DNA of 64,000 nucleotides from Marinomonas pollencensis (GCF_003387375.1 NZ_QUNG01000002.1:62001-126000); one strand, 5' to 3'. Counted from the stretch's first letter, positions 28,281-37,270 are shown. A program made the numbers and translations. Notes: generated by a model from the sequence alone, not told the origin.

Positions 28281-28831
28281 TGAAACAGTTAACTCATAAA
28301 ATTCTTCTTTCAGAAGTCGTAGGTTCTGACCATGCCTTTGGTAACGATGAAGGTAGTGAAGCCTATGTGAAGATTAAAAAGATCGTTGATGGTCACCCAT
28401 CATGCGATATTTTTGCTATTAGCTTGGAAGGGATTCGATTCACTGATGCTTCATTTCCTCGTGAAAGTGTAATCTCGTTGGCTAAAGCATTGAAAGGAGA
28501 AAAAGGTTTTTACCTTTCTAATGTACCGAATCGTGACCTACTGGACAATTGGTCTTATGGCGCTACAGCCAAAGATCAGCCTCTTCTAGTCAAGAGCGAT
28601 AGCGGTTACGAAGTGCTCGGTGTGAAACTTAGTGCGACTGTCAAAGAGCTTCTAGATTTTGTTATTGCAAAAAAGACAGTGACTTCGTCACATGTATCTA
28701 AGCAGTTTGACATTTCAGCACAGAATGCCAGTGGTCGATTGAAGAAGCTTCATGCTACAGGTCTTGTGTTAGGTCAAAAAGAAGTGGCAGAGTCAGGTGG
28801 ACTGGAATTTGTCTACCGATCAATTGTGTAG
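28280..28831 (+). CDS. STAS-like (DUF4325) protein with C-terminal winged helix
   Basis: A 183-residue partner of the GHKL ATPase. The N-terminal half (about 1-100) fits the DUF4325 STAS-like family: [30 protein letters not shown], then [20 protein letters not shown]. The C-terminal third (about 115-183) is a winged helix: [46 protein letters not shown]. Such proteins pair with switch ATPases in partner-switching regulation. Since it also binds DNA by prediction, it may be the output. Start ATG 28280, 22 bases after the upstream stop. Confidence 0.75.
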   Translation: MKQLTHKILLSEVVGSDHAFGNDEGSEAYVKIKKIVDGHPSCDIFAISLEGIRFTDASFPRESVISLAKALKGEKGFYLSNVPNRDLLDNWSYGATAKDQPLLVKSDSGYEVLGVKLSATVKELLDFVIAKKTVTSSHVSKQFDISAQNASGRLKKLHATGLVLGQKEVAESGGLEFVYRSIV

Positions 28832-28893
28832 TTTTTTTTGATTTTCTGGTTAATCTGCTTGCGTTAATCAGAATTGAAGTTTATTATTTGATC

Positions 28894-28914
28894 AGATCCT
28901 TTGGATCTTTTTTA
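28894..28914 (+). terminator. Terminator after the STAS-like gene
   Basis: AGATCC (28894-28899) pairs with GGATCT (28903-28908) over a TTT loop, followed by a T run. It divides the hsd/ATPase/STAS unit from the CBASS unit. Confidence 0.6.
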
Positions 28915-28920
28915 TTAATA

Positions 28921-28948
28921 TCTGATAAATGTGATTAAGTTAAGCAGA
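28921..28948 (+). repeat. TCTGATAAAT...CAGA element, copy 2 (before the CBASS-side genes)
   Basis: Second copy of the 28-base element, just upstream of the ribosome site of the 57-residue gene. The TCTG and CAGA ends are mutual inverted repeats. It could be an operator for the winged-helix STAS-like protein; this is inference. Confidence 0.4.
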
Positions 28949-28960
28949 ATAGGAGGCTTT

Positions 28961-29134
28961 ATGGCTACAAATCCCCCATCAGGTGACGGACACAGAAACG
29001 GTGCCGTTAAAGGCAGATCTCAGACTCAGACGCCAAGCGGACATTGGGTAAAGCGAGATGCTGATACTGGTCGATTCATGGATGTAAAGACATCCGACAA
29101 AACACCTTTTAAAGGTATCAGGAAGGAGAAATAG
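28961..29134 (+). CDS. Small basic hypothetical protein
   Basis: A 57-residue protein, strongly basic and glycine-rich (MATNPPSGDGHRNGAVKGRSQ, GHWVKRDADTGRFMDVK, FKGIRKEK). The start at 28961 is set by AGGAGG five bases upstream; a longer frame to 28931 lacks a site. I recall similar short proteins as a common uncharacterised family in bacteria, but no function. It heads the group with the YdjM-like gene and CBASS genes and may be cotranscribed with them. Confidence 0.7.
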   Translation: MATNPPSGDGHRNGAVKGRSQTQTPSGHWVKRDADTGRFMDVKTSDKTPFKGIRKEK

Positions 29135-29135
29135 T

Positions 29136-29504
29136 TTGGCTAATGGTAAAACCCATTTGGTCGTCGGGGCTGCGGTTGGTTTAACCGTTGCCTTGGCGGA
29201 CAACAAAAAACAAGCTGTCAGTCACCATCCTGTAACTGCCATTACGGTTGGCTCTCTATTTGGCAAGCTTCCAGATATTTTGGAACCCTCTTTGGGTAAC
29301 CCTCATCATCGCCAGTTTTGCCACAGTCTATTGGTGTTAACTGCACTAGGTGTTGGTCTCAAATATTTGTATGAGTGGCAACCGGAAGAGGCAATTGATA
29401 AGTGTCTTCGCGGGCTGGGGCTAATCGCCGGATGTGCTTATGTCAGCCATTTGCTCTGTGATGCGACAACACCGCGCTCACTTCTTTTAATTGGTAAACT
29501 ATAG
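29136..29504 (+). CDS. YdjM-like membrane-bound metal-dependent hydrolase family protein
   Basis: A 122-residue membrane protein of the DUF457/YdjM type. It has KTHLVVGAAVGLTVALADN at the N terminus, LPDILEPSLGNPHHRQFCHSLLVLTALGVGL with the conserved D...E and H...H pattern, and a C-terminal helix LGLIAGCAYVSHLLCDATTPRS. The start is TTG with AAGGAG seven bases upstream. It stands one base after the small basic gene and ten bases before the CBASS effector. A membrane role in the defence unit is possible but unproven. Confidence 0.75.
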   Translation: MANGKTHLVVGAAVGLTVALADNKKQAVSHHPVTAITVGSLFGKLPDILEPSLGNPHHRQFCHSLLVLTALGVGLKYLYEWQPEEAIDKCLRGLGLIAGCAYVSHLLCDATTPRSLLLIGKL

Positions 29505-29513
29505 GAGTTTTGA

Positions 29514-30668
29514 ATGGTCGCTAAAGTCACAAGACCCATAGACCGTAAAGTTGAGCGAGAGCTTTGGGCTCGCGCAGCTGCTCGCTGTCAGTTTGGCGGG
29601 TGTAATAAATTGTTATACAAATCAGCGGTGACCCAGGAGTCGGTCAATGTCTCTCAAAATGCTCATATTTACGCATTTTCTGAGAATGGGCCTCGTGGTT
29701 GGGGACCCTTTAAAACTAAGCCAACCAGCTTGAATGACGTCAGCAACCTCATGCTGATGTGCTATGACTGTCACAAAAAAATTGATCAGAAAGGCAGCGA
29801 AGATAGGTATCCAGCCGATCTCTTGATTAGTTGGAAAATGCAGCATGAGCAACGTATAGAAATCCTCACAGGTATTGATCCTGATCGCAAATCAAATGTT
29901 GTTTTATATGGTGCCAATATTGGAACTGAAAGATCACCGATTAATTATCACGGTTGTGTTGAGGCAATGTTTCCGAATTGGTATCCGGCAACTGAAAAGC
30001 CAGTGACACTATCCATGGTATCAGAGCTGAAGGATCACTCTGAACAATATTGGCAAGCAGAGTCGCAACACCTAACGAAGCGTTTTCAAAGTAAAATTTC
30101 ATCGATCATCGAAGAGGATTCTTGTAAGCATTTCTCATTGTTCGCGTTGGCTCCTCAACCATTGTTAATAAAACTTGGCGCTTTGCTCACAGACAAAATT
30201 GATATCGAGACTTATCAGCTGCATCGAGAGCCTAAAGGCTGGTTTTGGCAAGACTGTTCAGATGATTTTGAGTATATCATCAACAGACCTCAAAATATGG
30301 AGGGCAAGCCAGCCCTGGTACTTTCTTTGAGTGACCATGTGTCGCATGAGCGAATTACTCGGGTTATAGGGCCAGATACATCGATTTGGGAAGTGACTAT
30401 CAAGCAGCCTAATAATGATTTCATGCAGTCAAAGCAGCAGCTCTCCTTGTTCAGAAAGTGCATAAGAAAGCTGATTGTTGAAATCAAAAATACACACGGG
30501 GTTGCGACGCCACTGCAAATTTTTCCTGTGATGCCAGTATCGTGTGCCGTCGAATTTGGACGGGCCAGAATGCCTAAGGCTGATATGCCATGGCTTATTT
30601 ATGACCACGACATAAAAACACAACAATTTGTAATCGCAATCGAGCTTCGAGGAGATCTACATGAGTAA
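29514..30668 (+). CDS. cap5: CBASS effector Cap5: HNH endonuclease fused to SAVED domain
   Basis: Cap5-type effectors are activated by a cyclic oligonucleotide and then degrade DNA, killing the infected cell. The 384-residue protein has an N-terminal HNH domain (about 20-110: ARCQFGGCNKLLY, NAHIYAFSENGPRGWGP, NLMLMCYDCHKKIDQ), with the His, Asn and His of the motif. The C-terminal SAVED ligand-sensing domain (about 150-384) is recognisable from LVLSLSDHVSHERI and the IFPVMPVSCAVEFGRARMPKADMPWLIYDHD stretch. AGGAG precedes the ATG; its end overlaps the CD-NTase gene by eight bases. Confidence 0.9.
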   Translation: MVAKVTRPIDRKVERELWARAAARCQFGGCNKLLYKSAVTQESVNVSQNAHIYAFSENGPRGWGPFKTKPTSLNDVSNLMLMCYDCHKKIDQKGSEDRYPADLLISWKMQHEQRIEILTGIDPDRKSNVVLYGANIGTERSPINYHGCVEAMFPNWYPATEKPVTLSMVSELKDHSEQYWQAESQHLTKRFQSKISSIIEEDSCKHFSLFALAPQPLLIKLGALLTDKIDIETYQLHREPKGWFWQDCSDDFEYIINRPQNMEGKPALVLSLSDHVSHERITRVIGPDTSIWEVTIKQPNNDFMQSKQQLSLFRKCIRKLIVEIKNTHGVATPLQIFPVMPVSCAVEFGRARMPKADMPWLIYDHDIKTQQFVIAIELRGDLHE

Positions 30669-31851
30669 TATCAAAAGCAACGATGTTCTAAACACAATTC
30701 TTGAAAAAATTGAGCTACCTGACAGTGCTTATGAAAAGGCTGAAAAACGCTATAAGGATTTAGGCGATTGGTTACATCGCCCAGAGTCAACATGCGTGAA
30801 TTTTGATCCTCACGTGTTTTCTCAAGGTTCCTTTCGTCTAGGTACGGCGATTAGGCCCGATTCAGAAGAACAGTATGACCTGGACATGGGGTGCAATCTT
30901 CGTCGTGGCCTAGATAAAACGTCTATCACTCAAAAGCAACTAAAGCAGCTAGTCGGTCATGAATTAGAGCTTTATCGAAACGCCAGAGGCATAAAGGAAG
31001 AGCTAGCCGAGAAGAAACGCTGTTGGCGCTTAGAGTATGCTGATGGGCTTAGCTTTCACATGGACATAGTTCCGTGTGTGCCAGAGAGTGATACCGGAAG
31101 AGGCCTTTTGAAAAAGCGGATGGTCGACAACTCTAAGTTTGATGAAAATTTGGCTCAAAACGTGTCTCAGCTTGCAGTTTCGATTACCGACAACACAGAT
31201 TTCACTTATGCAGTTGTGAATGAAAACTGGCGTATCAGCAATCCTGAAGGATATGCTCGATGGTTTGAAACGCGCATGAAGACGGCACAGTTAGTAATAA
31301 ACGAACGTGAAATGCGATTTAAAGCCAGTATAGATAGTCTGCCATATTATCAATGGAAGACACCCTTACAGCAGGTTATCCAATTATTGAAGCGTCATCG
31401 TGACACTATGTTTAAAAACAATGAGGATAGTAAGCCAATATCGGTAATCATCACTACATTGGCGGCTAAATCGTATAAAGGTGAAAGTGATTTGGCTTCA
31501 GCGTTGAATACGGTACTCTCCGAGATGGATGACCATATTTCTGCACAAGCGCCAATGATTCCGAACCCAGTCAACCCAGCGGAAGATTTTGCAGACAAGT
31601 GGTATGACGAAAAATCTGCACAATACCGATTACAAGAAAACTTTTTTAAATGGCTGTATCAAGCTAGAGCTGATTTTAGTGCTCTTTGCTCAAGTGATGA
31701 TACGCAACGAATAGTAAATGCGGCGCAAAATGGTTTGGATTTGAAGTTTGATTCAAGTTCGGTAGCACGTCTATTGGGAATTCCTGCGGTGACAGCAAAA
31801 CCAACTTTCGCAATTCAATCATCTGATCCAAAGCCATGGTTTAAGCAATAG
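30661..31851 (+). CDS. CBASS CD-NTase (cGAS/DncV-like nucleotidyltransferase)
   Basis: This 396-residue enzyme would make the cyclic oligonucleotide second messenger in response to phage. The nucleotidyltransferase signature is clear: FSQGSFRLGTAIRPDSEEQYDLDMGC (about residues 57-82), with the GS motif and the D-x-D metal ligands, and a third acidic residue in LSFHMDIVPCVP (about 137). The helical C-terminal half (about 200-396) forms the rest of the lid. The clade cannot be fixed by eye. The gene overlaps cap5 and abuts the E2 gene. Confidence 0.9.
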   Translation: MSNIKSNDVLNTILEKIELPDSAYEKAEKRYKDLGDWLHRPESTCVNFDPHVFSQGSFRLGTAIRPDSEEQYDLDMGCNLRRGLDKTSITQKQLKQLVGHELELYRNARGIKEELAEKKRCWRLEYADGLSFHMDIVPCVPESDTGRGLLKKRMVDNSKFDENLAQNVSQLAVSITDNTDFTYAVVNENWRISNPEGYARWFETRMKTAQLVINEREMRFKASIDSLPYYQWKTPLQQVIQLLKRHRDTMFKNNEDSKPISVIITTLAAKSYKGESDLASALNTVLSEMDDHISAQAPMIPNPVNPAEDFADKWYDEKSAQYRLQENFFKWLYQARADFSALCSSDDTQRIVNAAQNGLDLKFDSSSVARLLGIPAVTAKPTFAIQSSDPKPWFKQ

Positions 31852-32565
31852 ATGAAGCACTGGAAGGCTGTAGGCCTAGAGGCTTTTCTCTCGGCCTATC
31901 CGAACATTAGATTAGTAGATGTCCATGCAGATAAGATTGAGTTGCAGGGAGAGTATCAGTTAAAAGCACAGCTAGTTGGAAGTCGGTTTATTGAGCGAAC
32001 ATTTTCTCTAAGGATTGTATGCCCAAGTGATTATCCTAGGGCTTTACCAGTGGTGTTTGATACCGCTGGTTACTTTCCTCGTAATCAGGACTTCCATACT
32101 TACTCTGATGGATCATTTTGTCTTGGCTCAGACCTGAAAATTAAGTCAATTTTGAAAGCCGACTCGTCATTGACAACCTTTTTCGAAAAGATTGTTGTCA
32201 GGTTTCTTTATTCGGTGTCCCATAGGGTTGAATTTGGCAACTTTCCCTATGGCGAACTGGACCATGGTGAGAAAGGCCTGATTGATGATTATTCTCAGTT
32301 GTTCAATGTTAATGGTAAAGCATCAGTTCTGCGGGCACTGAAAGCGTTAGGTTTGCGCAAGCGTGAGGCAAATAAATTACCTTGTCCATGTGGTTGTGGT
32401 GATCGTCTTGGCTCGTGTGACTATCGGTTTGTCTTGAACGAGTTTCGTCAAGTTGAGCGCCGCCGATGGTTTCGCCATCACCTACAAGAAGCTTTTACAC
32501 CGATTGAAAAACCCAAAAAGAGAGTTGGGGAAAAAACTAAAAGGCCAAGTAGAAATACGCCTTAG
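31852..32565 (+). CDS. CBASS E2-like protein (short type II ancillary protein)
   Basis: A 237-residue protein whose first 150 residues look like a ubiquitin E2 fold: FSLRIVCPSDYPRALPVVFDTAGYFPRN, then the candidate active-site cysteine in TYSDGSFCLGSDLKI (about residue 91). A C-terminal segment LPCPCGCGDRLGSCDYRF (about 179-196) looks like a small SEC-C-type zinc site. In type II CBASS, E2 activity conjugates the CD-NTase C terminus and tunes its output; here there is an E2-only protein with no E1/JAB partner, as in type II short systems. ATG follows the CD-NTase stop directly. Confidence 0.85.
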   Translation: MKHWKAVGLEAFLSAYPNIRLVDVHADKIELQGEYQLKAQLVGSRFIERTFSLRIVCPSDYPRALPVVFDTAGYFPRNQDFHTYSDGSFCLGSDLKIKSILKADSSLTTFFEKIVVRFLYSVSHRVEFGNFPYGELDHGEKGLIDDYSQLFNVNGKASVLRALKALGLRKREANKLPCPCGCGDRLGSCDYRFVLNEFRQVERRRWFRHHLQEAFTPIEKPKKRVGEKTKRPSRNTP

Positions 32566-32649
32566 CTTAATAAGCTCCCTCAGCATTTTATGGCGTATGT
32601 GTTGATACATATCGGATTTTTGAGTCTAATCAACCGGCAACGCCAGATT

Positions 32650-32678
32650 GAACCTTCACACTATCGTGTCGGAGGTTC
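32650..32678 (+). promoter_or_regulatory. Hairpin covering the traI ribosome binding site
   Basis: GAACCTTC (32650-32657) pairs with GGAGGTTC (32671-32678), with one G-T pair, and ACAC (32658-32661) with GTGT (32666-32669). The traI Shine-Dalgarno GGAGG is inside the stem, seven bases before the ATG, so folding would hide it. Confidence 0.5.
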
Positions 32679-32681
32679 ACT

Positions 32682-34832
32682 ATGTTCAAAAAACTATTTT
32701 TTCAAACCAAAGCACTACCAGAGCTGTCATCGCAACTGGATACAGACATTCCACGCTACCCTCCATTCCTGAAGGGGTTGCCAGCTGCGTCACCCGAGGA
32801 TTTACAGTCCACACAAGACGAGCTAATTGCCAAACTCCGCCAGGTACTTGGTTTTAATCAACGTGATTTTCAAAGGCTGATTCAGCCCTGCATTGATCAT
32901 CTGGTTGCTTATGTTCATTTGTTGCCAGCTTCTGAACATCATCATCACAGTGGTGCGGGTGGTTTATTACGTCATTCGTTGGAAGTTGCTTTCTGGGCGG
33001 CACAAGCAGCTGAAGGGATCATCTTTGTTGCCAGTGGCACACCGGTTGAAAAAAAAGAGCTGGAACCAAGGTGGCGTGTTGCGGCGGCTCTTGGCGGTTT
33101 GTTCCATGATATTGGTAAGCCTGTTTCAGACTTGTCCATCACGGACGAAGATGGACGCTATCAGTGGAACCCATTTTTAGAAACCTTATCCCAGTGGACC
33201 AGTAATAACAGTATTGAACGCTATTTCATTCGCTGGCGCGATGGACGGTGCAAGCGGCACGAGCAATTTTCAATTCTGGTATTAAACCGGGTGATGACAC
33301 CTGAGTTACTCGCCTGGTTAACTCAACCTGGCCCTGAAATTTTGCAAGCAATGCTGGAAGCAATTGGCAATACTGATCCCGAGCATGTCTTGTCTAAATT
33401 GGTCATTGAAGCCGACCAAACCAGTGTCCAGCGAGACCTGAAAGCTCAACGAATTTCCGTTGACGACAATGCCCTTGGTGTCCCAGTCGAACGCTATCTA
33501 CTTGATGCCATGAGGCGATTACTTGCCAGTTCCCAATGGTTAGTCAATCAGCGAGACGCCAGAGTCTGGGTACGAAAATCAAATCAATCAACCAATCTTT
33601 ACGTGGTCTGGAAAAGCGCGGCTAAGGACATCATTGAGTTATTGGCCAAAGACAAGATACCTGGCATTCCAAGAGATCCCGATACTCTTGCTGACATCCT
33701 CATTGAACGAGGGTTGGCCACGAAATCCACCTCAAATGAGCGATATGAAAGTCTTGCCCCTGAAGTACTGATCAAAGACGACAAGCCAATCTGGTTACCC
33801 ATGCTGCATATATCTGAGGCCGATTTATTGTTCAGCTCGAATGTACCAAGTAGCGTTAGACTGTTCAGCAAATCTGAGTGGGAAGCAACACAGCAAATAC
33901 AAGCAGAGCCTCAGAGTCGCACCAGTGAGCATTCAGACTTACCTAAAGAGTCATCATCAATCGATCACAGCAATTCGACTGAGTCGCCATCGAAAAAATC
34001 GTCCGAACAAGATGATGAACTTCGTCATGCCAGTGATGTTAATCACCTTCAGGCAAATGAAAATGTTCCGGGTGATGGATATGAAAAGCCTAACAATTTA
34101 TATGATGGCGCTATCTCAAATAACGTAAACCAACACGATGCAGAAGCATTGAATCTCCCTGAATCTTTGGCGTGGCTCCCAGAAGCCAGCAGTGCGCTGG
34201 TTATGGTTGGTGAACAGATACTGATCCGCTATCCCGATGCTGTAAGGCCTTGGTGTGCCCCCCGAAAACTGCTTGCTGAACTCAGTCGATTAGATTGGCT
34301 TGAACTAGATCCTGCAAACCCGACTCGTAAGGCCAGAACTGTGACTACGAATGATGGCGTTCAGGAGCAAGGGTTACTGCTGAAGGTATCGATTTCTAAA
34401 AGGCTAATTGCACTGATAGACATCTCCAAACAAGACACAGAATCGGCGACAGCAATTCAGAACGAAGAGGCTTCACAGCGTCTGAGTCGAACTGAGACAA
34501 CCAATGCCCAAGCAAAGGAGCCCGCCACAAGAGCGGAGCGTAAGCAAAAGCCGATAGCGCCCAATACGAACTCATGTACAGACCCTAAACACGTGCAGCG
34601 CCAACAGATGGTTAATTTTGTGAAAGATTTGCCCATCTTACTGACCGATGGCGATTACCCAGACGTGGATCATAGTGCCGATGGTATTCGCGTCACGATT
34701 CAAACCTTACGCCAAGTCGCCAATGAGCATGGCATTCCAGCCGGACAGCTGCTTCGGGGGATCTCGGCCAGTGACGAATGCCAGTTTGATGAGGGGGAAA
34801 CGGTTCTGTTTACCGCTCACGCTAAACGTTAA
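32682..34832 (+). CDS. traI: Relaxase TraI (MOB-H family)
   Basis: TraI nicks oriT and pilots the transferred strand. The 716-residue protein has the MOB-H TraI_2 domain (about 20-330): a histidine run SEHHHHSGAGGLLRHSLEV (H86-H89) and the HD motif LGGLFHDIGKPVSD (H142-D143), a metal site typical of this family. The middle (about 400-480) is Ser/Glu-rich and probably disordered, and a C-terminal domain (about 490-716) contains the TraI_2_C winged-helix-like region. Length equals SXT TraI as I recall it. Confidence 0.95.
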   Translation: MFKKLFFQTKALPELSSQLDTDIPRYPPFLKGLPAASPEDLQSTQDELIAKLRQVLGFNQRDFQRLIQPCIDHLVAYVHLLPASEHHHHSGAGGLLRHSLEVAFWAAQAAEGIIFVASGTPVEKKELEPRWRVAAALGGLFHDIGKPVSDLSITDEDGRYQWNPFLETLSQWTSNNSIERYFIRWRDGRCKRHEQFSILVLNRVMTPELLAWLTQPGPEILQAMLEAIGNTDPEHVLSKLVIEADQTSVQRDLKAQRISVDDNALGVPVERYLLDAMRRLLASSQWLVNQRDARVWVRKSNQSTNLYVVWKSAAKDIIELLAKDKIPGIPRDPDTLADILIERGLATKSTSNERYESLAPEVLIKDDKPIWLPMLHISEADLLFSSNVPSSVRLFSKSEWEATQQIQAEPQSRTSEHSDLPKESSSIDHSNSTESPSKKSSEQDDELRHASDVNHLQANENVPGDGYEKPNNLYDGAISNNVNQHDAEALNLPESLAWLPEASSALVMVGEQILIRYPDAVRPWCAPRKLLAELSRLDWLELDPANPTRKARTVTTNDGVQEQGLLLKVSISKRLIALIDISKQDTESATAIQNEEASQRLSRTETTNAQAKEPATRAERKQKPIAPNTNSCTDPKHVQRQQMVNFVKDLPILLTDGDYPDVDHSADGIRVTIQTLRQVANEHGIPAGQLLRGISASDECQFDEGETVLFTAHAKR

Positions 34833-34879
34833 TCCATTTGAAATTAAGCGGATTGCAAACGGTTATTTGCGGAGCATGA

Positions 34880-36700
34880 ATGAAAGAAAACGCATACGAA
34901 ATGCCCTGGCGCACGAACTATGAGGCCATGGCAGCAGCAGGTTGGCTGGTTGGGGCCACTGGGGCTATTGCCGCAGAAATGCTGACTGAGCTACCACCTG
35001 AGCCATTTTGGTGGATGACAGGGATTTCCTCGGGCATGGCGTTGTACCGCCTGCCTGAGGCTTATCGTCTTTATAAGTTGCAGAAGGGGCTAAAAGGCAA
35101 ACCATTGGCTTTTATGGCGCTGTCGCATTTGCAAAAAGTGATGGCAAAACATCCTGATGAATTGTGGTTAGGTTATGGCTTTGAGTGGGATCAACGCCAT
35201 GCTCAACGCGCTTATGAAATCCTAAAGCGGGATAAGCAAACCTTGCTTAACCAAGGTCATGGCAAGCAAATGGGTTCGACCTGGATTCATGGTGTTGAGC
35301 CCAAAGAAGAAGATGTGTACCAGCCAGTTGGTCACACAGAAGGCCATACCTTAATTGTCGGTACGACCGGTGCCGGGAAAACCCGATGCTTTGATGCGAT
35401 GATCACCCAGGCCATTTTGCGCAATGAAGCCGTGATTATTATTGACCCCAAGGGAGACAAGGAACTTAAGGATAATGCGCAGCGAGCCTGTATTGCCGCC
35501 GGTAGTCCTGAGCGCTTTGTGTATTTTCATCCGGGTTTTCCTGAGCATTCAGTACGACTTAATCCTCTGAGAAACTTTAACCGAGGTACTGAAATTGCCA
35601 GCCGTATTGCGGCACTAATCCCATCTGAAACCGGTGCTGATCCATTTAAAGCCTTTGGCCAAATGGCACTGAATAACATAGTGCAAGGTTTGTTGCTTAC
35701 GTCACAACGTCCTGATCTGAAAACACTGAGACGATTCTTGGAAGGTGGCCCAGAAGGCTTGGTAGTAAAAGCCGTCACAGCATGGGGGGAGCAGGTGTAT
35801 CCCAATTTTATTGTGGAGATTAAACGCTTTACCGAAAAGGCCAGCACCTTAGCTAAACAAGCCATGGCGATGCTGCTTTTCTACTACGAACGCATTCAGC
35901 CCGTTGCCGCCAATACCGATTTGGAAGGACTTTTGAGCATGTTTGAGCATGACAGAACCCACTATTCCAAGATGGTGGCCTCATTGATGCCGGTGCTCAA
36001 TATGCTCACTTCAAGTGAATTAGGCCCATTGCTATCACCTATTGCAAACGATGTGGATGACAGCCGGTTAATTACGGATTCTGGCCGTATTATCAACAAT
36101 GCCCAAGTGGCCTATATCGGGTTGGATTCATTGACCGACGCCATGGTTGGCAGCGCCATTGGTTCGTTGCTTTTATCCGATCTCACCGCCGTAGCCGGTG
36201 ATCGCTATAACTATGGTGTTGAAAATCGTCCCGTAAATATCTTCATCGATGAGGCGGCTGAAGTCGTCAACGATCCCTTTATTCAACTGCTCAACAAAGG
36301 CCGTGGCGCAAAAATGCGTTGTGTGATTGCTACTCAGACCTTTGCTGACTTTGCTGCTCGTACAGGCAGTGAGGCTAAGGCCCGTCAGGTGTTGGGCAAC
36401 ATCAACAACCTGATAGCTCTTCGGGTGATGGATGCCGAAACGCAGCAGTACATTACCGACAATCTGCCTAAGACTCGGTTGCAGTACATCATGCAAACTC
36501 AAGGTATGTCGTCCAACTCGGACAGCCCTGCCTTGTTTACCGGCAATCATGGCGAACGCTTGATGGAGGAAGAAGGCGATATGTTTCCACCGCAGTTATT
36601 AGGCCAGCTCCCGAACCTTGAGTACATCGCCAAGCTTTCAGGTGGCCGTGTGATTAAAGGTCGCATTCCTATTTTAACCAGCTCTACACAGGCAGCATAA
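34880..36700 (+). CDS. traD: Type IV coupling protein TraD
   Basis: TraD is the inner-membrane ATPase that hands the relaxosome to the transfer channel. The 606-residue protein has two N-terminal membrane helices (about 17-36 and 44-58), Walker A LIVGTTGAGKTRCFDAM (about 158-174), VIIIDPKGDKE, Walker B VNIFIDEAAEVVN (about 453-465), and MRCVIATQTFADFAARTG, all usual in the VirD4/TraG group. A GGAG site precedes the start. Confidence 0.95.
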   Translation: MKENAYEMPWRTNYEAMAAAGWLVGATGAIAAEMLTELPPEPFWWMTGISSGMALYRLPEAYRLYKLQKGLKGKPLAFMALSHLQKVMAKHPDELWLGYGFEWDQRHAQRAYEILKRDKQTLLNQGHGKQMGSTWIHGVEPKEEDVYQPVGHTEGHTLIVGTTGAGKTRCFDAMITQAILRNEAVIIIDPKGDKELKDNAQRACIAAGSPERFVYFHPGFPEHSVRLNPLRNFNRGTEIASRIAALIPSETGADPFKAFGQMALNNIVQGLLLTSQRPDLKTLRRFLEGGPEGLVVKAVTAWGEQVYPNFIVEIKRFTEKASTLAKQAMAMLLFYYERIQPVAANTDLEGLLSMFEHDRTHYSKMVASLMPVLNMLTSSELGPLLSPIANDVDDSRLITDSGRIINNAQVAYIGLDSLTDAMVGSAIGSLLLSDLTAVAGDRYNYGVENRPVNIFIDEAAEVVNDPFIQLLNKGRGAKMRCVIATQTFADFAARTGSEAKARQVLGNINNLIALRVMDAETQQYITDNLPKTRLQYIMQTQGMSSNSDSPALFTGNHGERLMEEEGDMFPPQLLGQLPNLEYIAKLSGGRVIKGRIPILTSSTQAA

Positions 36701-36709
36701 GGAGTCTGT

Positions 36710-37270
36710 ATGCATCATTCTGTCTGTCTGAAAATGACAACACTTACCAGTAAAGAAATGCTCGCTCAGTGGCAGCAACATAACCCTCAGTTCAAGGAGG
36801 CTTTAAGACTGCTTGAAACCGATTGGCCTCATGCTTTGGCCTCGGTGCACTGTTTGGCGGACTATTTAACGGATGCCTTCACGTTAGATGGTCACTCTGT
36901 CTTTGATTTGTGCCTTTGTAATGGCCTGGGTGGCTATGAAGAAGTGAGTTGTGATGATGACAGTGTACGCCTGTGGCATTTCATTGAGGCGCTGACTTGG
37001 ACTGCCGCCAGTGCTTTAACAGGGATTCGCCTGCGAGATCCTGATCATTTTGAGTGGGCCGCCGTGGATGGTGTGTATTTCCACACCTGGATTCGTAATC
37101 GTCCAAATCGGATGGCGTATTTGGCTGAAGGACACATCGACGTGCGTTATGTCAGTGGCCATACGACGACAAAGCGGCTTCAACAAGTGATTAAAGCCCG
37201 GATTATGACGCCAACCGTTGCAGCCATGCTGGCCCGAGTGGAAGAGGATGTTTGGTATGAGCAAGCATAA
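36710..37270 (+). CDS. Conserved transfer-region protein downstream of traD (TraJ-like position)
   Basis: A 186-residue soluble protein with no recognised domain; mainly acidic, rich in Trp and His (VRLWHFIEALTWTAASALTGIRLRDPDHFEWAAVDGVYFHTWIRN). An AAGGAG site is just upstream of the ATG at 36710. In SXT/R391 ICEs one or two conserved genes lie between traD and the DUF4400 gene, and this matches that place. No specific function can be given from sequence. Confidence 0.7.
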   Translation: MHHSVCLKMTTLTSKEMLAQWQQHNPQFKEALRLLETDWPHALASVHCLADYLTDAFTLDGHSVFDLCLCNGLGGYEEVSCDDDSVRLWHFIEALTWTAASALTGIRLRDPDHFEWAAVDGVYFHTWIRNRPNRMAYLAEGHIDVRYVSGHTTTKRLQQVIKARIMTPTVAAMLARVEEDVWYEQA

